Positions 23,026 through 36,452 of a stretch of 64,000 nt of DNA are shown piece by piece. This DNA is from Paragonimus skrjabini miyazakii. Taxonomy: Eukaryota > Platyhelminthes > Trematoda > Plagiorchiida > Troglotrematidae. Both the position numbers and the translations under genes were made by a program. Each line of letters begins with the position of its first letter. The first letter of the stretch is position 1. The stretch covers positions 1 through 64,000 of the forward strand of contig JTDE01003260.1 of the NCBI GenBank assembly GCA_014338405.1. The letters are read 5' to 3'. Below the pieces are notes generated by a model. That model made no database searches and had not been told where the DNA came from. It was given only the letters and a program-made list of their open reading frames with translations.

Positions 23026-23339
23026 TTTCGGCTGTGATGGCGACATGCCCATAGAGTTCTCTTCCTGGGCACACCATTCACTTGAATTATCGAGTAGCAA
23101 CAGCTTCCACTGTGACGTTGACCGTAATACACAGAACTCGGTTGTCTTATCAAATTAGGGTTGCGTCATCAGAAAGTGGCCTGCTAATGACGACGCCGGC
23201 TTCTTGTATTTACTCGTAATTGTGATTTCATGTGTTTAAATGAATGCTTTCCGCGTATGTAATACTGCTCAGCTCATCACCCGGAGCCTCAGCTTATCCC
23301 CCACTGGACATCTACGGCATAACTGAAGGAGAAGGAAGA

Positions 23340-23720
23340 AATCGAAAACCTTCAAGGGTATATCGGACAACTGAACCAAAGGCTGCCTTTATGTCAAAAG
23401 GATTATCGTCTGTTACAAAGTGAGGGTCTGATCAGTAGACCAGAAACCAGGTTGGAGACATTCATGTTGTTCCATTATTTGTCTCTGTTTTGGAATCCAC
23501 CACAATACGAACCTCATGGAGGTGACGGGAATACGTATATTACCTCTGGAAATGTCACGTACTTATCTGACACGTTTGTCGAAAATGGTCATGAATTTCG
23601 ATGAACACCGCTCACGAGACACCTTTCCAACCCCCCCCTATAGAATGAGGGAGTGTAGTCAGTCTGGATAGAAGATCTACATCTGGGGATCTGTCAACTT
23701 ACAATAAATTAAGCTCCTAA
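23340..23720 (-). mobile_element. Old LINE relic, RT part
   Basis: The stretch around 23585-23630 (GATGAACACCGCTCACGAGA) aligns with 20180-20212 of LINE copy 2 (GATAAACACCAATCACGAGA), with matching neighbours on both sides. No open frame survives. Extent is approximate. Confidence 0.4.
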
Positions 23721-23724
23721 GTAA

Positions 23725-25365
23725 ATTCGGTTTCAGCGTGAAGGTTGTTTTAACTAGCCACGTTTGCCTTGGGGTAAGTTTGCTACTCCTTCTGGTCATC
23801 ATTTGTTAAGTGTATCATGTATATAACCACGCCATGTTCATCGTCTACAGTCGAATGGGTTGTTACATAACAGTTGAACTGCCCTTCAAACTGTTCAGAC
23901 TATCTGTTATATCGCCGCAACAAGGTGTGATTTCGTGAGCCATTTTTTTACAGATATTCTCACTTAATCCTCGTCGGCGGCCAGTGCAGTCAAGATCTAG
24001 AGCAACCAGCATTCAACTATTCTCTGATACAAATGCTTTTTCCATCTTTACAGCCCGTCCGTACATGTAATCCTTGCGGTTATTTCGCTGACTTTTTAAG
24101 TTTACTTCGCAACTCACGACGATATTTATCTTATTCGGAGTCAGAATCGTTTAATGGATATTTTCTCATCAGTTCTGTCGAATCGTCAGAAATCCACTCC
24201 TGCTGCATTTGCAGTGACTCTTCGCAACAGACTTACACAGTTGTTGGGATTTTTGTCCAATGCTCTTTTTGATCTTGCCACTGTTGTGACGTGCATAAGT
24301 TGGCCGTCAATGTTATTTGGTGTGTGTCTCGTAGTCCTTGTCGCTTTGTACACTATTGACTATTTTACATTTATCAGCAGGTGATCTCCGATGAACCGAC
24401 AGAACAGCTTGATGTGTGTGGTGATATAGTCTGAGCTAAAATGTCTACTCAAAAGTGAATGACAGCCATTAGGGGACTAACCACTGCCAACACCTGATGG
24501 CAGTATGACCGATTTAGGTCTATAATTTGGTGACAGAGTGATATTCATGTGTCACACTGCCACCTTTTGTAATAAGATACGAAACGCAATACATTGCGTC
24601 CGTTAGTTATGTATAGTTGCAGCCGCCGAGCATTTACGTGTAAGTGGCCGTGTTACGCCGAACGTACCGCTCCGCTGTTTTTCTTCAAAAATAGGACGAC
24701 CGAATTGTGCGTACATGTCATATTCGAGTGGGCCCAATGCCACTTAGAAGATAGGGAGAATCAAAGAACACGTTCTGGTTTGTATCTTAACTACTGTCCG
24801 ACGGATTAGTTACATATACAAGTTGCCAACTTTCTTCTCATCTGTACTGACATAGTTTGACTGCGATGCTGGGTCTGGCGGTGCGTAACCCACTACGATC
24901 AAAGTAACTTAGCTTTGCTCGGTCTGTGAGCTCAACTTTCCCCCCTCCCACCGCAGCAGGATCACGAGATTGGGTCTCGTCATCACCAAAGTCTTTGAAG
25001 AAAAAGAACCTCTGACCCATTATGTTGTTCAAGGGTGATACTATGTTCATGCGTGCGCGTTTGACAGTTCTAGTATGCTTGCAGTTCCGGACACTTAGGG
25101 ATGTTCACCAGAACAGTTTGCCGATCGATTTCCCGAAGCGTAGAGATATTTAGTATGCTAGTGTTTACCAGTTACTTTGACTTCCCAGATATTTAATGGC
25201 GGAAGAAGAAAAGGAGGATTTTATGGCAACGATAAGTTTGGATACTTCCTGGCTGTTTCCATCTCAAAGATTCATACATCCACCATTTGTGTTTCATTCG
25301 TGTTACCGCTGTGCACAGTTAATATACTCAACCTTCCAAGAGGTTCTGTAAGTTTTTCTACCGTA
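23725..25365. other. No gene supported; one hydrophobic frame
   Basis: A plus-strand frame at about 24100-24381 encodes a run ending in a hydrophobic segment (SMLFGVCLVVLVALYTI) and stops just after CAG-GTGATC, which could be a splice donor; AAG ends upstream could be an acceptor. This might be an exon for a membrane segment, but the evidence is thin. The rest shows nothing. Confidence 0.25.
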
Positions 25366-25368
25366 CTC

Positions 25369-25585
25369 AATAATACGCCGGTGGTCACGGTCAACCGTTG
25401 AACGGTCGGAGTGTTCCTTGAGTGAGAGTGTTTCCTCTGAATCCCTTCTCCCTTGTACACGAAACAACATTGCTTTCTCTGTAACAGTAGTTTTACTGTG
25501 TCCACGAGATCGTGTGTCACTGCCGAAGCACTTCTACGCAACCAGTGTTGTGACTCACGATTTTGTACGTGGTGTGTAGATACTT
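25369..25585 (+). repeat. Short dispersed repeat R1, copy 2
   Basis: Same repeat as in LINE copy 2 at 22.2 kb, same orientation, including CACGGTCAACCGTTG and CGGTCGGAGTGTTCC. Not inside a recognised element. Confidence 0.55.
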
Positions 25586-26264
25586 TTTATATGACCGCTT
25601 ACCTGTTGTCTATTTGGCATGGTTGTCCCTAGAATGGCCGAAGTAGTAGTCATAGTCTTTCGTATCAGTGCAGTGCACAAGACTGCTTACCGTTTCTACA
25701 TGCCAACTCACTCGCATAAGCTAGCTGACATTAGTCCTTCAATCAATTTCAAAGAGCAAATGCCCTGTAAAGTGAGGAAAATCGCAGATATTTCATCAAG
25801 TAATGAATTATGAAAAAAGAGCTCAACGGGAGTGCCATTACTGTATTTTTTATACTATTAAACGGTACCACCAACTAAATGTTAGTTGTTGTTCGGATCC
25901 CCTCCAAAAAGCATGAACATCTCATTATGATAAGGTTTCATATCACTAACCTTGGTTATCTACTGACCGGCAGGTTATCGATTCTAGTCCAGCCCACAAA
26001 TAGAACATGACTGGGAAATGGACTGGCGGACGTTGAACATGTCCGACTCATCAAACCCAAGTGATCGGTTAGGTTCGTCCTTCCCGTCAACACACTGATG
26101 ATCTTCACAACTGTGTCTCCATAACACACCGCAATTATTTTTGTGACACCAGTGGTGGAAGATAAACAATCGTTGGGCATCCAACGTTCCGAACCGCGGA
26201 ACTTAGTTTGAGTTCTGTTGTCGCTGAGGTTCCTCACTGGTATAAGTTTTCGACTAAATTGTGA

Positions 26265-26410
26265 GTTCAGTAGTCTAGTGGTCTGTAAATTAGTCGCTCA
26301 GTTAGTGAGAGCCGGCATTCGAATTCCAGGCTGGAAGGAGCTATAAGCTTCTAAGCGAGTTTGTGTGACGAGCGAAACTCGTGTTTAATGCTTCTTTTCA
26401 TAGTTGGCCA
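26265..26410 (+). repeat. Eroded tRNA-headed hammerhead repeat
   Basis: Head at 26270-26335 with A box TAGTCTAGTGGT and B box GCATTCGAATTCC. Then a ribozyme relic at 26337-26398 in which GAGCGAAACTCG is retained (stem II 3' strand, GAAA, start of helix III), but the CUGAUGA box reads CTAAGCGA. The tail TGCTTCTTTTC and GGCCAGTC follows as in other copies. Catalytically dead. Confidence 0.55.
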
Positions 26411-26414
26411 GTCA

Positions 26415-28150
26415 CGGTGATTGATAATAACGAACAACCCTCGAAATAAGCTTTGGGATATCAAATGTCCGGTCGAGATGCATAAAAAAAACTAAACCTA
26501 TGAATTGGCTTACGTAGACTAAAGAGGTAAACAGTTGGAGACACGTTTACACAAGCACCACTTGACACTTGGGCAGGCTGACCAGAAGTACAGCCTTGAC
26601 AACAATGCACAACCACAGGTCTCGAGATCAAACTGTTAGACGTCGAAGTGATCAGATCGACCAGGGGGAAGCACGGACACATCGATCTTGATGTGCACGA
26701 CTCCTCGTTGGTCATCTAAACACGAAGAAGACTAGTGACAGAAAAACAGATAAATACACCGATGTGCCGATAACCTGACCGTATTTTTTCTTTCATCACT
26801 ATGTTTGACAACAGATCCTAATATGGGTTTGAAATGTCACAATAAATACTCACCACTCGATGTCCTTAGTACTCCTGAGTAGCTGCCAACTTCGTTCATA
26901 CTGTTGGCAAACGATTTCTCGAGAAGTCTTTCGCTTGACAGTTTTTGCGATAGGATAGCTTCTTGCTTCCATAGAGCCAAAGTGTTATTGTCAGAACCTG
27001 AGAATATCCCTTCCGTTCAATGTTAATGTTACATAACTTGCTAGTTTAGCCAATTCAATGGAAAAGGCGAGACTTTGAAGCCCAAAAGAAAGCTCTGAAG
27101 ATCAATTAGTTAGTTGCGATTGACGCAAACATGTCCACTGACAAAGCAGGCCCGTCATTGGGTTGCTTAGCTTTCACACATTGACCCAGTCATGAGCCAC
27201 AGATAGCAGCACACATTTCAGGTTGCCGGATACTGCAATGAAACCTTTTAATGTTCCTAGTTTGTTCACTGTTTCAAACTACGCACAAACTCTTCTTGTC
27301 TCACTCACTCACTTTGATTATTCTAACATGTTTTTCAGCTACGTTTTAGTCGTCATGCGTTGTCTTGCGTCTATAGTTTCTTAGGAAGTTACGGTTTTTC
27401 TTAGTAACAACACCCAACTCGCTTACACTAGTTTGTCCGACTCCTTACCCAGTCGTACATATCTTTCTATTTCACCCTTCTCTGTTTGTTCTCTCCTCAA
27501 TGTAGGAAAATGTGCATCATGCCTTCGACCTATTTCCACCAGATCTACATCAATTTCGCGTGAGTTGTCCATATTTTTAATTCATATTTGTGTACAGCAT
27601 ACCACACGTCAAAATTACACTGACTCTCCATCTTGTAGGTTTTCTGTTCTCATTAACAGATCAGCCGCAACCATTTTGTGTGTTAACAAATGGTCACTTA
27701 CTGTTTGAAGGCAATAGACTGAATTTCTTTTGAATACTCCTTGTGGAACGTGAATTATACATAAATTTTCAAAAGGTGACCACGACAAAATTATAGTTCC
27801 ATCCCTTGTTGCTGTGATGCCTTCAGCCTGATACGCCGAATTGACATTCAGTCGTCACTTAGGTGTCAGACGCCTTCAGAAACTGATATGCTTCCTGATC
27901 TCGTAGTTGTCGGGCCGATTTGTTAGTGGACTGGGCGTAAACCAACTGTCATGTGTTCAACGTATCATTGTGCATTTCCTCTGTCCACGCCATGTGTCGG
28001 AGAAACGAAACGGCCATTTTAGCAAAGGAATATGGATAACACCAGAAAGTCCGCATGAAGCAACGGTAAACGCGCCACAACAAATGATAAGAACTGAAAT
28101 TAAGGGTTACGTGATCAAAATAACGAAAGATACAGAGAACAAAGAAAGAA
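26415..28150. other. No gene recognised
   Basis: Short frames only, no repeat that I can match within the window. Confidence 0.35.
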
Positions 28151-28154
28151 AGAA

Positions 28155-29480
28155 CGAAGAAAAACATCGATATACACAAAGATTCACAATACAAGCACCA
28201 CTAACTTTTACTGTTCGCTACATCAAACAGCGTCCCTAACTGACAGCGTTCATTTTCCTTTATACTCAAGCAANNNNNNNNNNNNNNNNNNNNNNNNNNN
28301 NNNNNNNNNNNNNNNNNNNNNNNNNNNNNNNNNNNNNNNNNNNNNNNNNNNNNNNNNNNNNNNNNNNNNNNNNTACTGAGACGAGTTGCCGCTTCCAGCC
28401 TCACACATCACTCAATAACAAGGCAGGATGTGGCAGTCGATGAGGCAGTATGTAGCTAAGTCAAGGAAACCTGTGAAGCTTGATCATTCTGCTTATTGAT
28501 CAACAGAGTCCGCTTGTCCCGGGGACACTCCAGCGAGCTTCGTCATTGCCAACATGGTGTTCTGACCACACGCCGCCCATGCTTCGGAGACACCTACGGT
28601 CGAAAACGGACACTGTGAATCTGCTCCTATTGGATGACAATAAGGCTGCCTGTACAATGGCCGTATACACTCGGTCGTTTGCTGTATGACTGAGATCATG
28701 CTGGTGCTGCAAATGATGTGAATTAACAAACGTCATCCGCGCTTTGGCTTCATTATTCGTGATCTCATCAGACATTTCACTGGCGCCGATGCAGCTCCAA
28801 TGGTACATGAGCGGTTCGATGGCTAACAGTCATGGATGTTAGCTGGCGCATAGTTCTGCCAGTCTTCCAACAATGGTTCTAAGTTCACACAAAACCGACG
28901 AACTGAAGTATCTAGTGTGCTTAAAATGTTCTAGTTTTCTCACAGATTATGTTAAGGCCTTTCAATTTCCCTGTGTTTTCGAGGTTTTGTGCTTGGGAGC
29001 ATTTCCACGCCATTATATCCTCAGTCTGTTAAGGAGGGAAAAAGAGGCTGGGTAACGTTGCTGCATGACACAAAATGTCAGGTTGGCGTTAAACTGCTAT
29101 AGACCCTAACTCGGCTTAAATCTGACAGTAAGCTGCTTTCAAGATTCTCACCTACCTGCTTCTTCGATAAAGCCTCAGAATGTAGCTCTCAGGACTTAAT
29201 TAAAGATTCATTTAATGCCTAAGTAGACAACAATTATCAGCTCTCTAAACGAATGGCGATGTTCTACCATCTGGCAAAGTATGAAGGCGTGATCGACAAA
29301 ACCACGACCAGGACGAAATGCAGCTTGCCCTTCTGTGATGTGTTATTCGCGTGCTACGCCTAGGCTACGAAGTACTGTGGTTCCAAGCGGCTTCGACGCA
29401 ATAGGAATCACATTAATCCTTTGAGCCACTTCAAAAAATGGAGGTGATACTTAGAAAAGGGAGAGCCTTGTTTTCTAGTA
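28155..29480 (-). mobile_element. LINE family 2, copy A, degenerate
   Basis: Minus strand. RT pieces: EGQAAFRPGRGFVDH near 29330-29290, with MVEHRHSFRE following it; a degraded catalytic region near 29060-28890; and the C-terminal block with SDEITNNEAKARMTF and RVYTAIVQAALL near 28770-28630. The 3' part (28199-28440), including AAACAGCGTCC, matches the 3' part of copy B at 29.83 kb. The copy is broken by many indels and the gap. It is a different family from LINE copies 1 and 2. Confidence 0.65.
28274..28373. other. Scaffold gap (100 N)
   Basis: Exactly 100 N, the same length as the gap at 50885-50984, so a fixed-size placeholder; the true size is unknown. It falls in the 3' part of a LINE copy. 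Confidence 0.99.
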
Positions 29481-29789
29481 GATGCAAACAAGCCTCCTTG
29501 GAGAAGCAGTCTTGCCCTCGTGATATAGGACGAATGAATTTAGGCATTCATCCCTTTGTTAGAAACTCACACCCTTTTTTCAGCTGGAAGAAAGGAGTGG
29601 CTACACAAACTGTTCCAGATCCTGGATATGAGAGTTGATGGCTTGATTATTATCTGACATATTTCACACACTAAAAAATTACAAGGAGTGGAAAACGTGC
29701 CACAATATGAGAAAAAAAGTAATGCATAATGAAAAGAAAACAAAATTTTAAGGGACGAAAAAGAAAGTGTTACAACGATACACACAAAT

Positions 29790-30735
29790 ACCTGCAACAC
29801 AAGCGCCATTAACTTCTATTCTTCGCCACATCAAACAGCGTCCTCAACCAGAGATGTTCATTGTCGTTCAGACTCCAACCAGAAAGCCGTGAGCGTCCTA
29901 CTGAAGCAAACTTTATTGTGAGTGTTTTCATACTCCGAACTCAAGCTACGCACTGACCAACAGCCTGCCGTTTCCAGCCCAAATCATCATCCGGAAATAA
30001 GGCACGATGTGGTATTCGGTGATTTGACCTTCGTGAGATGTGACCAAGCCAACGAAACATGCGAGACGATATTAAACTGTTCAAGAGCTGACAGTGTTTA
30101 TCCGTTTTGTATACACTTCGACAGTGTTCCTACCACACGCCGCTCCTGCTTCGGAGACACAGATGGTCGAAAACGGGCCCTCTGTGAACATCCTCAGCGC
30201 GAATGGACCAGGTTTTAGTAGTGTACAGTAGGACTGCTCTAACGGTGACAATGTACACTCGGCCTTTCACAGACAGACTGAGACCATGCTGATGCCACTG
30301 GTGGCTTAAGTTGGCAAACGCCATACGGGCCTTTGCTATGCTTTGTGCTCTCACCAGCGTTGATACATCTCCAAGGTGCATGAATTCTTCGACTGCTTCC
30401 TACGGCTCATCACCAAAGATCGGAGGAGGCGCAGAGTCCTGCTAATCTTGGAGCAGCACCTTGCACTGTGTAGGTACAAATGTCATATCATGCTGATGAA
30501 CTGAAGCCTTTAGTCTGTCTAGGATGTTCTGGGCTCCCTGTGAGCCCTCACAGATTAGGGCGATGTTGTATGCATACTCACTGTCTCGAAGTCGAGTGCC
30601 TGAGAACAGATCCACACCATCGTATTCCTAATTTCTCAGAGCACACTCTAGAATCTCGTCTACTAAACAGTTGAATAGGATGAGGGGAGTTGGACAATTT
30701 TGTCACCCCTTCCCACTTAAGATGCTAAAGGTCGG
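29790..30735 (-). mobile_element. LINE family 2, copy B, degenerate
   Basis: Minus strand, same orientation as copy A and about 300 bases upstream of it. Blocks: ILFNCLVDEILEC near 30690, then DLFSGTRLRDSEYAYNIAL near 30615-30560, in which the catalytic YADD reads YAYN, then FVPTQCKVLLQD near 30485-30450 and the frame 30381-30130 with IAKARMAFANLSHQW and KGRVYIVTVRAVLLY. The 3' part aligns with copy A. Inactive. Confidence 0.65.
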
Positions 30736-30739
30736 CGAT

Positions 30740-33700
30740 ACCGGGTTATCCCCGGTGACAAAACTATGAGAAAAACTCGAGTTTGCTTATTAACTTTAGG
30801 AGGGACCCGCCGGAATGTTCATTTTATTTCAAAAACAGTGATCAGATGTTATTTTTGTTCAAAATCCCAAATTGCTCCACTGAATCGGTTGCCTTTAGAC
30901 TAACTTGCATGATGTTTCCACTTAACCTCTTGTTATACCTTATGTTGTTGTGTGTTTGACGTGGTTGGATACAGGTAGATACTTTTTTTCTTATCGCTCT
31001 TCTCACTTTCTTTTCAATGCAGCTTTCAAGTTACAACTTCAGTATTGTGGCAACCGGTAGAGGCGACCTTGGATACTATGCAATTAGTTGATTGTTACCC
31101 TACCAATCAAACTCTGTCTATTTGATCATGTGGTCGATTGATGTATTTTCAGTGTTGCTTCCTCTCATTTCATTCATCCACTTTCACATTACCATCATCC
31201 GGTTTCATCCGGTACATTTTTTTCTATTTTTGTTCAAAATTACTACTGTATCATCATCTTTTCTACACGTTCATTGTGATTACAGATCCGTGTAAGTGCT
31301 GTGACCTGATTTGAAATTGTGATCGTGCATTTTCTCTCCTCCAACAATACAATCATTGTCAATTGATGTGCGTTGTATTCCGTTGTTATTATTTGTAACA
31401 TGGATGCACGGAGACTATTTTTGTTGTATTTTCCCCACAGGTTACGTAAAGTATTCATTTTTAGTGTCAATCAATTCGTTGTGTTGAGAATTCCTGTATG
31501 ATTGATTTACGTGACCATTACAAATGTCTCCTTCGACAAGACAACAGAGTTTGAGAGTGTTGCTTTGGCTACATGGTTCTCCCTACAAGAAGAACCACTT
31601 CCATGCTGAAAATGCTGTTGTGGGTTACGAAATTTTGTGAATTAGTTTCCTCCTTCAAAGGAGCGAACCATTCAGAAAACACTTTTGGGGCATGAAATGG
31701 ACAGTATCTTTCCCATTCCTGTCGGACTGAACTCAGCTTTGTTTACGCATATATCTAGGGACGAGTCACCAACTCGTGTCGATCCGTTATTTGCTACCCA
31801 TCACATCGTTCCAACTTATTCAGCAACATTCCTCCTCCATGATGCACGCCTAGTTAACATTCATCATTTTCCAATCTTGCGGTTAAGTTAGTCCCGTGGG
31901 ATAGTAGCAGATAGTCCAGTAGGATGCAGATGTAGTTCGTCAGAACAATGTGTGAAGACTGTTAACAATCAGATTTATGAATTTAATGGTTCATCCAGAT
32001 GTAGCGAACACATTAGGCGGATAAGCGAGCTGGCTTCGTAACTCACTTCGAATCAATTGCCTGAAATTGTCCCGAGGTTTGTTCATGGCAATAGATGTGA
32101 TACCGACCTGTCACAACCCCCCTTCTGAGAATTTTCCGCTTAATGGAGTCAGTCCACCTTTCCTGTTCATTCTGATAACCTCCAGTACGCTTATGGACAC
32201 GTTCGACAATGCTCAATCCATTCTGGCCTTCCAGTGGATTAAAGTTCATATATAACACCTCTTAGGCATGCAAGTTTTATGTCTTTGTTATTTGAATGTC
32301 GTCGCCGCTTACATGCAGAATCTGGAAGTTGGCAAAACTTGTTCAAATTTGGTATTCAGCACGTTATCTTTTTCGAACAACTACTTCCAACGGTCCGTAC
32401 ATAATCTTAGTACCTTTCAATCCGTTGGATATACGCTTCTGTAATCCTTCTGCTCCAATTTACGTTTTTTGAGATCCAATACCCGGATCGCCTCGACGTT
32501 GGTAGCTTTCCAGAACAGATTTGGGTTAGCATGATAGATGACCAGTTATGGATTGGGGCGTACAGATATTAACAACTGTCTTGTCCGTTTGCATGACATA
32601 ATTATGCCAGCTGTGTACAGTTTAGCTTCTACCTCGGTGACTCCACGGTATAGGGTTTGGGCACGAATTCGCATATCGAGTCACATGATCAGTGTTCACG
32701 TAAACCTCTACGATATTGGGACCATATGGACTTGTCAAAATTCGTCATCTACGTCTAGTTTTCTGTCTGCAATTGTATGCCTTCCACTAAAACCTCGGCA
32801 CTTCCATTAGAAGGATTTCCGGCTCTGTCCACACATACTAGATGGTCTACAAGGATTCAAACGATTTGTTCCCGATGTTTACCTGAGAAAACAAATAGTC
32901 TATTCAAAATAGACAAAGCCTGTTTTAATTGCGCAATCTCCGTCTCAAACGCGGGAGGATAGACTGAGCACTTATGAATAAGAGGATGGAATTGATTGCA
33001 TCCTATAACAGATATCGAAAATAGACTATTTTAGTTTCTATGGACTACAATGTGCATGTACTTCAGTTCTAATCCGTCCGATTAGACCCGTCTTCCTGTA
33101 TTTAGCTAAACTTGCAGTCTTTTTAGCTGATCCGTATTTTCCTCTCCAAAACTCTTCCTTCACAAGGAAAACCATTATGGCCAATCAAAGTGGACAGAAT
33201 TTCCCTGAACAATCCACTGGTAACCTTCAATATTCTTTACATCCTCAACCTTCAGTACACTGTGTCGATTGCTTACTTGGTGATCTTAACTGCTGTGATA
33301 CGAGAATATTTGTAGGTCATCATTTGCCGTATTTTGGTTCTGTGGTACGTTTTCAGGTGAAATAAAGTAACCGTTTGCACTCGTCCTTTGGCTCGGCTTG
33401 AAAACAGTTAGTGGGATCAGTCACACTATTTTTCATAACTAAGGTTTTCGTTTTGTTTATCTCAAGGCAGAAAGGTCGAGTTTTATCGTACGCCCTTTCG
33501 TTCCGTGTTTGGCTCAACGTACTTAATGGACGTTTACAACATAAATGTGTATAGAACATAAATCTACCTTGCTGCCTGCAGTTGATAAACTCAGTATACT
33601 TAGGTTATGAGTTGATTCTATCATTTTGTATCTCACCAATCATATGCAACTTAGTTGGGTTTATAAATTTGGTCAGAGCAAGTTCGATTGACACGTGTTT

Positions 33701-35515
33701 GTGTTAGTTCCACACAATTACTCATAAACTGTCACGTTCAAGAGTTATGGTTGTAATGAACTTTGGTAATTGCAACTGTTGATCGTTTGTCAGTCTGTCA
33801 AGCGCACCTGTCGAATCAATATGATGAGCGACCACTCACCACTGTTTTTGATGATTACTTAGTCTAGATTACACTTAATCCACTCTTGGTTCGACCACTC
33901 CCAAGCGAGCTCATTAGTGTGAAAAAGTATATGGTACTCAAATAAGAATTACTGAATAGTCTGAGTAAATGCAGGTGTAACTCATTAGGCTATCAGTGAT
34001 AACAATACGAACGAATGTAATTAGAAAGTTACGGAATTGAGGTAGGTTATAATAATCAACTCACAAAGAATTACTGGTATCTGAGATGCAAAGATGTTGT
34101 GGGCCGCTAAAGCATGTTCGTAGTATGACGGAGCTAAAAAAAAAATTAGATGAAGGATGCGTGTAGTATCGTCAAGCGACCGCGCAAACAGAGAAAAGAG
34201 TAGACTGTTGTGCGTTGCAAGGTCACTAATCGATTTGAACAACATGGAAAAAATGATGCGAAAGCCTTACTGTACAAAAATGAAGTACCGTCAGTTATTT
34301 GAAGAAGAAGAAAAACTGCACATTTCCTATCGATGCACTCAATTGCATGTTTTCTCTACAGTCATGTAGATGTTTACATTGAGATTTAATGTCTTCAGTG
34401 TCAAGAGGAATTTCAATTTAGATGGCCGTGGTGCATATAGGTGAGAATGTAGTGTCCTCCTGAAGGACGTTTTCTATGGCAAGTAAAACCAGTATTGGTG
34501 TGAAACACATTTTCTTTCAACTACACCTGCGAGTAGGTTGGTGGATGGTGAACAAGGTGTGATTACTTATTTACAAAATTGAAGGATTTTCCCTGATATC
34601 TGTCCATTCACTTGCAGAGGGTAGTGGAACTTTCCAACAATCCAATGTCCCACGTCACAAGACTGTGGCCTCTTCTTGTCAGAATACGTTTGTTCAATTG
34701 AACTATCTGTGATCCTAAACCAAACTCCGTTAGTTACAGTCTGCAGTTTCACAGAGAAGATGATTGGATGATAATGGAATAAGCTCAATTTGTTTCACCT
34801 GTCAGGGGATTCATGAAACACGTTACTGAGATTCGGAGGTAACACTGACGAAGAGTATTCTAATGGCTTCTTCTGGATGAATACATACCAGACCGATCCT
34901 GTGATTTTGTCAATATCGTTTTTTGCAAGCTCGTCAATGCAATACAAATATACCGGTATTTGGTAACTTTCATTTTCAGAACATATGGTTACCTCGTTTG
35001 ATTACATGTGAATCACGCGCAGTTTGTAACAAAATTTTCGTTTTGTCAGAAGGTTTACAGTCACCTGGGTACCGTACTGTGATGACCGGTTTTTCCATTA
35101 GTTTGGCTTTGTCAAAGCAACACAGGCACTCCTCGTTATTGATTTCTTACCAGGTATACCTTTCCACGTTCTCATCTAATGCTTTCTCACCAATTTCCAC
35201 GTGATTCATCCCGGCTAGAATTGCGTGTTTCAAGCACACGCTATCTTCTGATTGAAATGGGATCCACCTTCTAATGGACATTCTCACTAAAGCATTTCAA
35301 TACTTGTTGTCAGGCCTGCTGTAGCCCTTGGCATGCTGGAATGGTGGTCTTAAGCTCTCGGACGTTCGACCAGTTCATTAACTAGTCAGACCTAATCACG
35401 TTAACGCCGACAAAATGTATGAAGTACCCGACAGTCCACCACAAGTGTTTGTTTGTCAGGTAAAACGCTGGGTCACGTGCGTTTGGATAAACAATAATTA
35501 CTGATGAGCAGTAGA
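30740..35515. other. No gene recognised
   Basis: AT-rich with short frames only. No conserved domain, RNA gene or repeat matched to other parts of the window. Confidence 0.35.
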
Positions 35516-35517
35516 CT

Positions 35518-35803
35518 AAACATCATCCACGATTGATCGAAGCCGTTACATTCCCATAGACTTTCCAGTCGGCCCCTTTCAAAAAGAAGCACTAGACCCG
35601 CGTTTCCCTCTCATTAACGCAGTGGTCAACACGGTTGTCTCATGAAAGCGTGGCCGGAGTTCTAGTCCCGGCCGTGGCAAGGAGATGCACTACCGACGGG
35701 CTTTAATGAGAGGGAAACTCGAGTCTAGTGTTTCTTTTCGAAAGAGGCCGACTGGAAATTCTATGGGAATGCGACAGCTGCGATCAATTGTGGGTGTTGT
35801 TCA
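35518..35803 (+). mobile_element. tRNA-headed hammerhead repeat with inverted tail
   Basis: Structure seen: an inverted tail plus 3' half of the ribozyme (35518-35615), a tRNA-like head (35619-35678, with TGGTCAACACGG as A box and GAGTTCTAGTCCC as B box), a ribozyme relic (35679-35738), then the tail in forward orientation to 35803 (GGCCGACTGGAAATTCTATG and GCGACAGCTGCGATCAATTG). The two tails form arms of about 95-100 bases. This resembles the schistosome Sm-alpha type of SINE, with an added inverted terminal copy. Confidence 0.65.
35679..35738 (+). ncRNA. Hammerhead ribozyme relic
   Basis: Stem I strands GCACTA and TAGTGT, GAAA, helix III ACTCGAGT and the cleavage triplet GTC are all present. 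The conserved CUGANGA box reads CCGACGG: invariant U4 is C and A9 is G. Stem II is also imperfect. Expected to be inactive. Confidence 0.65.
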
Positions 35804-36156
35804 ATCTATATAAACAATCATTGTCGAAACAGTTGGTGCTCGAATTGGCGTGCGGGTTAGAGTTGAACGTCATCAGAGCTGAGCTAACCCGAGTTTCACA
35901 TTTTGAATATTGCTGTGCTAAACCGATTGGTTGGAGGGGTTCAGACATTATAGATTACTATGGTATTCTCCGTTCACTATCCGTCGTTACATAGTTATGA
36001 CCTGATAACGTTCAGTATATTTTGCCGAAGGTGCTACGGAATCCATGTGTGTGGGATGTATACTACTTGAGTGATAGTTACAAATTTTCCATGATACTTT
36101 GCATCTTTTGAGTGTAACTTCTTTGTGGTCGAGCATGGCTAATCGTGAAAATTCCG

Positions 36157-36290
36157 GGCTTCAGCTGGACTGGGAACAGTGACGGAAATGGCGTGGCAAG
36201 TGCTCTACTAGATAAGCCACATAATCAACCCGAGAACTCAGAATTTTCACGTTTGATTTCAGTTAGCCACCCATCCCATTGTGTAATATT
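36157..36290 (-). repeat. tRNA-like SINE, family 2, copy 3
   Basis: Minus strand. GGCTT and AAGCC ends can pair, the A-box region reads TATCTAGTAGAGC and the B-box region CCCAGTCCAG. The conserved segment on the 5' side of the head (GTGGCTAACTGAAATC, GTGAAAATTCTGAG) is shared with the copies at 12.6 and 36.5 kb. The most eroded of the three. Confidence 0.5.
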
Positions 36291-36452
36291 GAATCCACTA
36301 AATAGTCCAGAATACAGAGTGCCCTGATAGGATTTCCAAAATGGTTAATGCTAATAATCCGTCGATGCCACTGTTGGGTATTTTAAATTTAGTGCCGGTA
36401 TATAGTGTAACAGATGTTTTAAGTTGGAAAATACTTAATTGTGAAGTACTTA

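Noticed and set aside
24154..24381. A definite membrane-protein exon
   Set aside because: A hydrophobic run and a possible donor alone are not enough; the frame is stopped at 24097 and no family is recognised.
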